DNA of 6,062 bases from an uncultured Collinsella sp. (GCA_902476475.1 CABSDO010000105.1:1-6062), one strand, 5' to 3'. Shown: positions 1-6,062, numbered from the stretch's first letter. Program-made: numbers and translations. The notes: a model not told the origin generated them from the letters alone.

Positions 1-564
1 TTCTGCTTGTGGCTTTGCCTCATCGAAATTGAAGATCATGATGGCGCAGTTGGGGAGTTTTGCTGGGAGCTCGAAGCCCTCTGGGGCTGCAGCCTTGATG
101 AATTGGCGGCTGGCACTGCCGTGGCTTACTGCTAGAAGGGTCTCGATGCCCTCGGAGCCCATGAGATTGGTGAGGGTGCCTAACATGCGTTCTTGCAGCG
201 CTTGGCTTCCTTCTCCTCCGAAGGGGACCAGGTCCTCGCCCGGATCCCAGACGTCGGTGGGTAGCGCGCCGTGCGGGCCTTCTTCGAAGGTGCCGTAGCA
301 GCGCTCGATAATGCCTTCGCAGGGCTCGGCTGCTGCGTCCGGGCCGAGGAGCTCGCATGCGACGAGACTTGCCGTGTCCATGGCTCGGCCTAAGGGTGAT
401 GAGACCACTCTGTCGGGGACGACGCCGTGGGCTTTGAGCCATGCGGCTGCCATCCCGGCTTGCTGACGGCCTAAGTCGGTGAGCGGTGAATCGCAGCGGC
501 CCTGGACCAGCTTTTTGACGTTGAACTCCGTCTGGCCGTGACGGAGTAGATATAGCTTCTTCAT
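1..564 (-). CDS. Histidine phosphatase family protein (phosphoglycerate mutase-like), 3' end outside window
   Basis: This is a cytoplasmic phosphatase of the histidine phosphatase (PGAM-like) superfamily, which hydrolyses a phosphomonoester through a phospho-histidine intermediate; the substrate cannot be told. The frame is open from ATG 564 to the left edge, giving 188 residues without a stop; family members are usually about 200-230, so little is missing. The N-terminus MKKLYLLRHGQTE carries the RHG motif with nucleophile His9 and Arg8. Arg60 in SSPLGR, the acid Glu87 in ERCYGTFEEG, a GGE segment (116-118) and the second catalytic His148 in AVSHGS follow in canonical order, so the enzyme looks intact. 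The start has a strong Shine-Dalgarno (AAGGGGAG, about 4 bases upstream). It begins 39 bases after the stop of the cation exporter gene with no terminator between, so cotranscription is likely. Leucine codons include four CTA and three TTA, a more relaxed usage than in the acc genes. Family certain; exact function unknown. Confidence 0.93.
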   Translation of the reverse strand, partial: MKKLYLLRHGQTEFNVKKLVQGRCDSPLTDLGRQQAGMAAAWLKAHGVVPDRVVSSPLGRAMDTASLVACELLGPDAAAEPCEGIIERCYGTFEEGPHGALPTDVWDPGEDLVPFGGEGSQALQERMLGTLTNLMGSEGIETLLAVSHGSASRQFIKAAAPEGFELPAKLPNCAIMIFNFDEAKPQAE

Positions 565-603
565 GCTCTCCCCTTCTGCATCAGTTGTTTTATCGGCTCG
601 GCC

Positions 604-1764
604 CTACTCGCGGGTATGGCCGACATAGTCTTCGTCGATCGTGATCTTGGCAATCGACTTGGGATATTCCGATTCGACCCGTTGTGCGAGCGCGTGCTTT
701 ACGTCTTCGGCACTCATCTGCAGATCCGATGGACGCACGCAGTCAAAGATCACGTTGGTGTGCGTGGGGCCCGGCACGCAGCGCAGATCGTGAATCGAAA
801 GGCGACTATCGATCTCTTGAGCCATAGCGTTGACGCGCAGGCGCATGCTCGCCACATTTGAATCGTCGGTCACGATGGGATCGTAATGGAGCGTGACGAT
901 CATGCCGTCCTCGTCCCTAAAAGACTGCTCGATGTTATCGAGCGTGTCGTGACTTTCCAGCGGGCTGGCCTCGGCCGCCATCTCGGCGTGCGCGCTTGCA
1001 AACTTCCTGCCCGGACCGTAATCGTGAACCATTAGGTCATGAACGCCCAAAACACCGGGGTAGCTCATGATCTTGTCTCGGATGTGCTTGACCAACTTGG
1101 GATCGGGCGCCTGACCCAAAAGCGGGCTCACCGTATCTTGGATAAGCTCAAAGCCGCTCCAGCCAATATAGGCGCCAACGGCAAGGCCAACCCATGCGTC
1201 AAGATTGATGTGCGTCGCCTGCGAAACAATTGCGCACGCCAGCACGGCGCCTGTGGCAAGAACATCGTTCTTGGAATCTTGCGCGGTCGCATGCAGTGTC
1301 TCGGACTCAATGCGATCGCCGAGCTTTTGGTTGAGGGCCGCCATCCACAGCTTAACGACCATCGAGAGCACTAGAACTGCCACCAGGGCAAGCGAGAACT
1401 CGACAGGTTCGGGGTGGATGACGCGCTCAACCGAGGACTTCACCAGCTCAACGCCAATCAGCAGCACGAGTGCCGCCACGACCAGACCCGAGAGATACTC
1501 GTAGCGACCGTGGCCGTAAGGATGCTCGGGGTCGGCCGGCTTGCTCGCCAGCTTAAAGCCCAGCACGCTCACGATATTCGAGCTGGCATCGGACAGGTTG
1601 TTCATGGCATCCGCCACAATCGAAACCGAACCCGAAACCACACCAATGGCACCCTTCGCAGCACAAAGTGCAACATTGGCGACAATACACACCATGCCCG
1701 CTAACGTGCCCACACGCGCACGATCGCCCTGTGCGCGCTTAACAATCCACTCGACCATCCTCAT
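604..1764 (-). CDS. Cation diffusion facilitator transporter, probably manganese exporter (MntE-like)
   Basis: This inner-membrane cation/proton antiporter of the CDF family exports divalent metal. Six membrane segments lie near residues 18-43, 46-71, 90-112, 121-145, 158-182 and 188-212. The transport site is formed by Asn55 and Asp59 in ADAMNNLSD (helix 2) and Asp163 and Asp167 in DSKND (helix 5). Zinc CDFs usually have His/Asp here; the N-D/D-D set is that described for Mn2+ exporters such as streptococcal MntE, so Mn2+ is the inferred substrate. HPYGHGRYEYLSG (81-93) is the family's conserved loop after helix 2. The cytoplasmic part is long: one metal-binding dimer domain around 223-300 and a second, similar-looking module at about 305-382. 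The total of 386 residues fits MntE-type proteins rather than the ~300 residues of YiiP. Met3 (1758) is an alternative start with better spacing from the GGGGA ribosome site at 1768-1772. The gene follows a terminator and probably heads a unit with the phosphatase gene. Confidence 0.93.
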   Translation of the reverse strand: MRMVEWIVKRAQGDRARVGTLAGMVCIVANVALCAAKGAIGVVSGSVSIVADAMNNLSDASSNIVSVLGFKLASKPADPEHPYGHGRYEYLSGLVVAALVLLIGVELVKSSVERVIHPEPVEFSLALVAVLVLSMVVKLWMAALNQKLGDRIESETLHATAQDSKNDVLATGAVLACAIVSQATHINLDAWVGLAVGAYIGWSGFELIQDTVSPLLGQAPDPKLVKHIRDKIMSYPGVLGVHDLMVHDYGPGRKFASAHAEMAAEASPLESHDTLDNIEQSFRDEDGMIVTLHYDPIVTDDSNVASMRLRVNAMAQEIDSRLSIHDLRCVPGPTHTNVIFDCVRPSDLQMSAEDVKHALAQRVESEYPKSIAKITIDEDYVGHTRE

Positions 1765-1783
1765 CAGTCCCCACGGTACTGCC

Positions 1784-1816
1784 TATATATCTATTGCTCA
1801 AACGGATTGTAGTGTA
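1784..1816 (-). promoter_or_regulatory. Possible promoter of the cation exporter gene
   Basis: Between the terminator at 1836-1870 and the exporter start there are only about 70 bases, which must hold a promoter if this unit is transcribed on its own. Reading the minus strand, an AT-rich block contains TAGATA (1793-1788) overlapping TATATA (1789-1784), plausible as a -10 box. At 17 bases upstream of TAGATA the -35 position reads TACACT (1816-1811), a poor match to TTGACA. The call rests on position and the -10 alone. Confidence 0.25.
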
Positions 1817-1835
1817 GCCACTTTGTCCTCCAGAT

Positions 1836-1870
1836 ACAAAAAGGCCGCACCCCACACGGGCCACGGCCTT
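1836..1870 (-). terminator. Rho-independent terminator after the EIIC gene
   Basis: On the minus strand, 38 bases past the stop of the EIIC gene, a perfect 7-bp stem is formed by AAGGCCG (1870-1864) and CGGCCTT (1847-1841). The 16-base loop could extend the stem through CCC/GGG pairing. The stem runs directly into a T tract (TTTTT at 1842-1838). This is a standard intrinsic terminator in the right orientation, and it separates the EIIC transcript from the exporter-phosphatase unit. Confidence 0.82.
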
Positions 1871-1908
1871 GGAACATGACAGAGGAATCGTCCTTTTGTC
1901 GCACAGGC

Positions 1909-3147
1909 TTATGCGCTTACTTCAGCAACGCTCGCCATCGTTTCGGGCGAATCGGCTTCGTCTTCTGCCCCCTGCACCTTCGTCTGCACCACGCCAAAGC
2001 AGTAGCTCAGCGCCGCAGACACCGCAAATGCCGTACCGCCGGCAACGCAGCACCACAGCAAGTTCGAGATGCCGCCCGTGGCAAAGCCAATGACCATAAG
2101 GACATTCGTCATGCCGATGGTATAGGCCGTAACGTGGCCCACGGCTGCAACAAGGCCTCCGACGGCGCCGCCAATGGCCATGCACGTCAGGCACCTGCCA
2201 TATTTAAAGCCGCAACCGTACAGCGCCGGCTCGCTTACGCCGCCAAGCACGCCCGAGATCGAATAGCCCAGCATGAGCGCCTTGTCGTCCTTATCCGCAA
2301 CGCGGAGCGACGCACCAAAGGGCATGCCCCAAACGGCGAACGTTGCCATCGTCGCGGCAATGAGAATGCACGAATCCGTTCCCACGCTCATAAACTGCGC
2401 GTACGCAAGCGATAGGACAACGTTGCTGACGCCCGCGATCTTAAGGAACTCCCAGCCCGCGGCAAGCCCCATGAGCGTGAGCAGCGACACGATGCCACCG
2501 GAATTGCCAAGCATAAACATAAGCTGCCCCAACAGCATGCCCAGATAGCTGCCCGCCGGCGCCGTGATACACAGCGAAACCGGAACCATGACAAGCATGG
2601 TCGCAAACGGAACGAACGAAAACGCCACGGCCTGAGGGATAACGCGCTGAAAGAAACGCTCCACCTGCCATAGCACGGGCACCGAGATGAGAACCGGAAT
2701 AACAGTCGTCGTGTAATCGTTGACCGGCGCGGGAAGTAGACCATACACGGAAGTCATCGATGCCCCCGTCGTCGATGCGGCATCGACGAGCTTAAGCAGA
2801 TCGGGCGCAATCAATACGCCGCCCAGCATCATGCCCAGCTGCTCCGAGCAACCGAGCTGGCGGGCGGCCGCCCAACCAAGATAAATGGGCAAAAAGTAGT
2901 AGCCGGCGTTATAGAGCCAACTGTAGAACAGGCGATAGATTTCGGAATCGGCAGACCATAGGCCCAGCATGCCTTCGCCCATAATGACGGCGACGGTGCG
3001 GAACAACGCCGCGCAGACAATAAACGGCAACGCCGACATCATGCTTTTGGACAGATAGTCCACCACGGCCATGGCGTTTGATGAGAGCGTCGTTGTAAAC
3101 GAGGTGTTAGAAACTTGTGACACAGGAACCCTTTCCCAATGTGACAT
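1909..3147 (-). CDS. PTS transporter subunit EIIC, glucose/beta-glucoside superfamily, stand-alone
   Basis: This is an integral-membrane sugar permease domain of the phosphotransferase system. From ATG 3147 it has 412 residues. Hallmarks of the beta-glucoside/trehalose/sucrose EIIC family are NAGYYFLPIYLGWAAARQLG (80-99), IAPDL (113-117), YTTTVIPVLISVPVLWQVERF (145-165) and the signature GGVSEPALYG (302-311), where Glu306 matches the substrate-binding Glu of GITEPAIYG. No EIIB domain with its phosphorylated Cys, and no EIIA, is fused or adjacent, so those would have to come from elsewhere. The segment aligning with the usual G-L-H-W loop reads AGVSN (238-242), so the conserved His seems absent. 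Start choice: the frame stays open to 3321, but that extension lies inside accDA coding sequence. ATG 3147 has AAAGGGA 8 bases upstream; GTG 3123 and ATG 3072 are alternatives. It starts 16 bases after the accDA stop. Family secure; substrate, start and transport activity uncertain. Confidence 0.87.
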   Translation of the reverse strand: MSHWERVPVSQVSNTSFTTTLSSNAMAVVDYLSKSMMSALPFIVCAALFRTVAVIMGEGMLGLWSADSEIYRLFYSWLYNAGYYFLPIYLGWAAARQLGCSEQLGMMLGGVLIAPDLLKLVDAASTTGASMTSVYGLLPAPVNDYTTTVIPVLISVPVLWQVERFFQRVIPQAVAFSFVPFATMLVMVPVSLCITAPAGSYLGMLLGQLMFMLGNSGGIVSLLTLMGLAAGWEFLKIAGVSNVVLSLAYAQFMSVGTDSCILIAATMATFAVWGMPFGASLRVADKDDKALMLGYSISGVLGGVSEPALYGCGFKYGRCLTCMAIGGAVGGLVAAVGHVTAYTIGMTNVLMVIGFATGGISNLLWCCVAGGTAFAVSAALSYCFGVVQTKVQGAEDEADSPETMASVAEVSA

Positions 3148-3169
3148 GCGGACTGTCCCTTTGTCACAT
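3115..3169. repeat. Imperfect tandem/inverted repeat of TGTGACA boxes with AAAGGG cores
   Basis: On the plus strand TGTGACA occurs at 3116-3122 and 3140-3146 (24 bases apart), and its inverse TGTCACA occurs at 3162-3168. CCCTTT cores lie between them at 3129-3134 and 3157-3162. The right-hand part is a palindrome-like unit, ATGTGACA (3139-3146) facing TGTCACAT (3162-3169), enclosing the small palindrome GGACTGTCC. The left-hand part looks like a decayed second unit sharing the middle box. The layout resembles small REP/MITE-like intergenic elements with TGTGACA ends known to me from other Gram-positive genomes; that resemblance is recollection, not a search result. It overlaps the accDA stop codon and the EIIC start codon. 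Confidence 0.55.
3139..3169 (-). promoter_or_regulatory. Predicted mRNA hairpin over the EIIC ribosome site and start codon
   Basis: In the minus-strand transcript AUGUGACA (3169-3162) can pair perfectly over 8 bp with UGUCACAU (3146-3139). The loop contains most of the AAAGGGA ribosome site, and the stem takes in the U and G of the start codon AUG (3147-3145). The accDA stop codon UGA (3166-3164) is in the upstream arm, so a ribosome finishing accDA would open the hairpin. A second UGUCACA at 3122-3116 could compete for the same arm. The pairing is visible directly; a regulatory effect is inference. Confidence 0.4.
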
Positions 3170-4888
3170 CGTGCGATACTGACCGATTGCGCGGTACTTT
3201 TCGTAGCGGAGGTTTGTGAGGGTCGCGTCGTCGAGCCGCCCAAGCGTATCGAAGGCATCAAATGCCGAGGACATGACGGCACCGGCGATCTCCTCATGCG
3301 ACAGGCCCCTATCATCAACAATGCCGTCGATGATGCCGAGCGCCAACAGATCGGGGGCCGTGAGCTTCAGCGCCTCGGCGGCCTCATTCGCGCGCTCGGT
3401 ATCCTTCCACAGAATCGACGCACAGGCCTCGGGGCTCACGACCGAATAGGCCGAGCTCGAGAGCATCAGGATGCGGTCGGCCACGGACAGCGCCAGCGCG
3501 CCACCAGAGCCGCCCTCGCCTGTTACCACCGAGACAATTGGCGTCTTAAGGCCGCCCATCTCCATGAGATTCTGGGCGATGGCCTCGCCCTGACCGCGTT
3601 CCTCGGCACCGATGCCGCAAAACGCACCCGAAGTATCGACCAGGCACAGAACCGGTCGACCAAACTTCTCGGCCTGGCGCATAAGGCGACGCGCTTTGCG
3701 GTAGCCCTCGGGATGCGCCATGCCAAAGTTGCGGCGCATACGCTCTTTGGTCGTGGTGCCGCGCTCGATGGCGACGACCGTTACGGGGCGTCCGTCTTTC
3801 CAGCCAATGCCACCCACCACGGCGGCGTCGTCACCAAAGTAACGGTCGCCATGCAGCTCCACAAATCCATCCAGGCCCAGCGAGATCATCTCACCCGCCG
3901 TGGCGCGATCTGCCGAGCGGGTCTGCTTGACAATCTCGAGCGCGGTTTTTGGTGCGGTCGAGCGCTTGAACAAGTGTCCCAGCTTTTTGCCGCGGCGACC
4001 CGTATGCACGATCTCATGCGGTGCCCCCAGGCCGGGCGCATGCCCTTCGTGCAGCGCCAGCAGCTCGCCTACCGTGAGCGCAATCTCGCCACGCGGAACA
4101 ACGGCATCGCAAAAGCCGTGCTCCAGTAAAAACTCGGAGCGCTGGAATCCCTTGGGCAGGCGCTTGTGCATGTTCTGCTCGATCACGCGCGGGCCGGCAA
4201 ATGCCGTCAGGGCATCGGGCTCGGCCAGGATAATGTCGCCCTCCATGGCAAAGCTCGCGGTCACACCTCCGGTCGTGGGGTCGGTGAGCACCGTGATATA
4301 CAGACCGCCCGCCTCGCTGTGGCGCCTAACCGCCGCAGAAATCTTGGCCATCTGCATAAGCGAGGTCACGCCCTCTTGCATGCGCGCACCGCCCGAAACG
4401 GTAAAGCCGACAACCGGCAATCCCAGCTCGGTCGCATGCTCAAATGTGCGACAGATCTTCTCGCCCACCACGGAACCCATCGAGCCCATCATAAAGTTGG
4501 CGTCCATAAAGAAGAGCGCCGTATCGCAACCGCAGATTTTGCCCTTGCCGCACACAACGGCATCGCGCTCGCCCGAACGCTCGCTCACGCTCTTGAGCTT
4601 ATCGGCATAGCCGGGAAACGAGAGGAAGTCCTCCGACGCCAGATTGGCATCCCATTCCTCAAACGTGCCCTCGTCGACCGTCATGCGCATGCGCGCGCGA
4701 CCGCTCACGCGAAAGTGTTTGCCACAACGAGGGCAGACCTCGAGGTTGTCGTGTAGGCGTGCCTCATCGATCACACGGCGGCACTCCGGGCACTTGATAA
4801 ACACGTGGCGCGCGGGAAACTCGGCGCACGACTCGGTCATCGGTCCCTCGAGGACATTGACCGTCTTCGCTTTTCTATTCATCAGCAT
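3164..4888 (-). CDS. accDA: Acetyl-CoA carboxylase carboxyltransferase, fused beta (AccD) and alpha (AccA) subunits
   Basis: This cytoplasmic enzyme moves the carboxyl group from carboxybiotin on AccB to acetyl-CoA, giving malonyl-CoA for fatty-acid synthesis. One 574-residue chain carries both subunits that are separate in E. coli. The beta half has the four-Cys zinc ribbon (C33, C36, C52, C55), VSGGARMQEG (164-173) and LTDPTTGGVTASFA (201-214). The alpha half, from about residue 300, has LHGDRYFGDD (345-354), VDTSGAFCGIGAEERGQGEA (417-436), GEGGSGGALAL (457-467) and YSVVSPEACASILWKD (481-496). The joint is near 285-315. The total is somewhat shorter than the two E. coli subunits together (about 620), mostly from a reduced alpha N-terminus. 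ATG 4888 overlaps accC by 14 bases and has GGGG 8 bases upstream. Met17 (ATG 4840) has a better ribosome site (GAGGGA, 4849-4844) and is a real alternative; neither start affects a domain. All key motifs are present, so it should be active. Confidence 0.96.
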   Translation of the reverse strand: MLMNRKAKTVNVLEGPMTESCAEFPARHVFIKCPECRRVIDEARLHDNLEVCPRCGKHFRVSGRARMRMTVDEGTFEEWDANLASEDFLSFPGYADKLKSVSERSGERDAVVCGKGKICGCDTALFFMDANFMMGSMGSVVGEKICRTFEHATELGLPVVGFTVSGGARMQEGVTSLMQMAKISAAVRRHSEAGGLYITVLTDPTTGGVTASFAMEGDIILAEPDALTAFAGPRVIEQNMHKRLPKGFQRSEFLLEHGFCDAVVPRGEIALTVGELLALHEGHAPGLGAPHEIVHTGRRGKKLGHLFKRSTAPKTALEIVKQTRSADRATAGEMISLGLDGFVELHGDRYFGDDAAVVGGIGWKDGRPVTVVAIERGTTTKERMRRNFGMAHPEGYRKARRLMRQAEKFGRPVLCLVDTSGAFCGIGAEERGQGEAIAQNLMEMGGLKTPIVSVVTGEGGSGGALALSVADRILMLSSSAYSVVSPEACASILWKDTERANEAAEALKLTAPDLLALGIIDGIVDDRGLSHEEIAGAVMSSAFDAFDTLGRLDDATLTNLRYEKYRAIGQYRTM

Positions 4889-6062
4889 AGAGATGCCCCA
4901 TCAGATCGGTGTGATACATGCCCGACAAGAACTCGTCGTTTGCTAGCACGTCGAGCTGAAGCTCGCTGTTTTCGCTCACGCCTTCAATCACGAGCTCGCC
5001 CAGGGCCGAGCGCATCTTGCGAATGGCGCCGTCACGCGTGGGCGCACACACGATGAGCTTGCCGAGCATGGAGTCGTAGTACGGCGGAACTGTCGCACCG
5101 GTGAACATGGCCGAATCCCAGCGCACGCGCGGACCACCCGGTACACGCAACGCGGTGACCGTTCCGCATGACGGCAGAAAGTCCGGCGTTTCGGCATTGA
5201 TGCGGCACTCCATGGCGTGGTTTCGGACCGGAACGTCCTCCTGCTCAAAGGGCAGAGGTTGGCCGGCTGCCACGCGCAGCTGCCACTTGACCAGGTCGGT
5301 ATCGGTCACAAACTCCGTAACCGGATGCTCCACCTGCAAGCGCGTGTTCATTTCCATAAAGTAGAAATTGCCGTCGTCCGAATACAGGAACTCGATGGTA
5401 CCGGCGCCCTCATAGCCAACGGCACGAGCCAGGTCACGCGCCGCCTTGTGCATACGGGCACGAATGTCGTCGTGTCCGTCGAGGCACGGCGCGGGGCTCT
5501 CCTCGATCAGCTTTTGGTTGCGGCGCTGCACCGAGCACTCACGCTCGCCGAGCGAAAACACATGGCCCTGCTTATCGGCCATAATCTGCACCTCAACGTG
5601 GTGCGCCGGCGCGACGAACTTCTCCATGTAGCACTCGCCATCGCCAAAAACGGCCTCGCCCTCGGCACGCGCCTCGATGAACGCCTTTGCCGCATCTTCC
5701 ACGCGCTCGACCTTGCGAATGCCACGACCGCCACCGCCCGCACGCGCCTTAATGAGCACGGGGCAGCCAATGCGCTCGGCCTCGGCCGTCGCCTCCTCGG
5801 GGCTTTTGAGCAAATCGCAGCCCGGCACGATGGGCACGCCCGCCGCGGCAGCCGTTCGACGCGCGGCGTCCTTGTCGCCCATGCTGTCGATCACCTCGGC
5901 CGAAGGACCGACAAACGCCAGGCCATACTTGTCGCAGTCGCGCACGAAGCTCGCCTTCTCGGAGAAAAAGCCATAGCCGGGATGAATTGCCTTAGCTCCC
6001 GACTTTACGGCACAGGTGAGCACGGCATCGTCGTTGAGGTAGCTCTCGGCAAGACGCGGGGC
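4875..6062 (-). CDS. accC: Acetyl-CoA carboxylase biotin carboxylase subunit, 5' end outside window
   Basis: Biotin carboxylase uses ATP and bicarbonate to carboxylate the biotin on AccB, the first half-reaction of acetyl-CoA carboxylase. The frame is open to the right edge, so 395 residues are seen and roughly 50-55 N-terminal residues are missing from a ~450-residue protein. The fragment begins APRLAESYLNDDAV, matching the conserved segment ahead of AIHPGYGFFSE, so the GTG at 6023 is not the true start. Numbering from the edge, the ATP-grasp features are Lys105 and the glycine loop GGGGRG (109-114), MEKFV (146-150), HHVEVQ (154-159), ERECSVQRRNQK (173-184), Glu224 in GTIEFL and the metal/catalytic EMNTRLQVEHPVTE (237-250). 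Arg314 in VRWDS matches E. coli Arg338. Where E. coli has His in RRHQK this protein has Asn182, a position I recall as variable in Gram-positive homologues. It overlaps accDA by 14 bases, which suggests translational coupling. Confidence 0.97.
   Translation of the reverse strand, partial: APRLAESYLNDDAVLTCAVKSGAKAIHPGYGFFSEKASFVRDCDKYGLAFVGPSAEVIDSMGDKDAARRTAAAAGVPIVPGCDLLKSPEEATAEAERIGCPVLIKARAGGGGRGIRKVERVEDAAKAFIEARAEGEAVFGDGECYMEKFVAPAHHVEVQIMADKQGHVFSLGERECSVQRRNQKLIEESPAPCLDGHDDIRARMHKAARDLARAVGYEGAGTIEFLYSDDGNFYFMEMNTRLQVEHPVTEFVTDTDLVKWQLRVAAGQPLPFEQEDVPVRNHAMECRINAETPDFLPSCGTVTALRVPGGPRVRWDSAMFTGATVPPYYDSMLGKLIVCAPTRDGAIRKMRSALGELVIEGVSENSELQLDVLANDEFLSGMYHTDLMGHLYADE

Noticed and set aside
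20..442. A 140-codon minus-strand open frame near the left edge.
   Set aside because: It is a different frame of the histidine phosphatase gene, whose own frame runs from 564 to the edge with all catalytic motifs. The 140-codon product is Arg-rich and without motif.
1765..1835. A yybP-ykoY manganese riboswitch ahead of the presumed Mn exporter.
   Set aside because: Only about 70 bases are available between the terminator and the start, too short for this riboswitch plus promoter, and none of its conserved loop sequences is visible.
1876..2415. A 179-codon plus-strand open frame opposite the EIIC gene.
   Set aside because: It has no recognisable motif, an Arg/His/Ala-rich composition typical of antisense frames in GC-rich DNA, and no convincing ribosome site; it also starts just beside the terminator of the opposite gene.
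3140..3168. A CRP/FNR-type operator, because TGTGA and TCACA half-sites are present.
   Set aside because: The usual site has 6 bases between half-sites; here the TGTGA and TCACA half-sites are separated by 19 bases, and the boxes overlap coding and start-codon sequence rather than a promoter.
3148..3321. Extension of the EIIC reading frame upstream to ATG 3321.
   Set aside because: This part lies inside the conserved end of accDA in another frame, encodes a low-complexity Arg/Ser/Thr-rich peptide, and includes no membrane or PTS feature.
3071..4129. A 352-codon plus-strand open frame antisense to accDA.
   Set aside because: It lies in codon register opposite a gene with all carboxyltransferase motifs. 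Its length follows from the absence of TTA, CTA and TCA codons in that gene. The translation has no recognisable domain and is rich in Arg, His and Ala.
6021..6023. GTG at 6023 as the start of accC.
   Set aside because: The frame continues to the window edge with conserved biotin carboxylase residues (APRLAESYLNDDA) immediately upstream, so the real start is outside.

Overview
The window reads as a chromosomal segment of a high-GC, gut-type actinobacterium. A Coriobacteriia genome such as Collinsella is my best guess, based on the fused beta-alpha carboxyltransferase gene, the codon use and a PTS permease in the same segment. This is inference; no rRNA or other marker gene is present. Every supported gene is on the minus strand, so transcription runs from the right edge to the left edge. 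There is no gene-free stretch longer than about 145 bases.

Right half (about 3164-6062): the end of a fatty-acid synthesis operon. The biotin carboxylase gene accC enters from the right edge with its 5' end missing. It overlaps by 14 bases a fused accDA gene for both halves of the acetyl-CoA carboxyltransferase. Together these provide two of the three functions of acetyl-CoA carboxylase, which makes malonyl-CoA. The biotin carrier protein AccB is not in view and is expected beyond the right edge.

Junction (3115-3169): a short imperfect tandem and inverted repeat built from TGTGACA/TGTCACA boxes and AAAGGG cores. It covers the accDA stop codon and the likely ribosome-binding site and start codon of the next gene. 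In RNA it would form an 8-bp hairpin enclosing that ribosome-binding site, with a competing alternative partner downstream. This is the least ordinary element in the window.

Middle (1909-3147): a stand-alone PTS EIIC permease of the glucose/beta-glucoside superfamily. No EIIB or EIIA domain is fused or adjacent, and the usual His of the substrate loop appears to be missing. A good rho-independent terminator (1836-1870) follows it.

Left part (1-1764): a probable two-gene unit. It holds a cation diffusion facilitator with the Asn-Asp/Asp-Asp metal site of manganese exporters, then a histidine phosphatase whose 3' end lies beyond the left edge.

Overall this is mainly conserved housekeeping and transport. 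I see no phage, CRISPR, toxin-antitoxin or other defence-type system.
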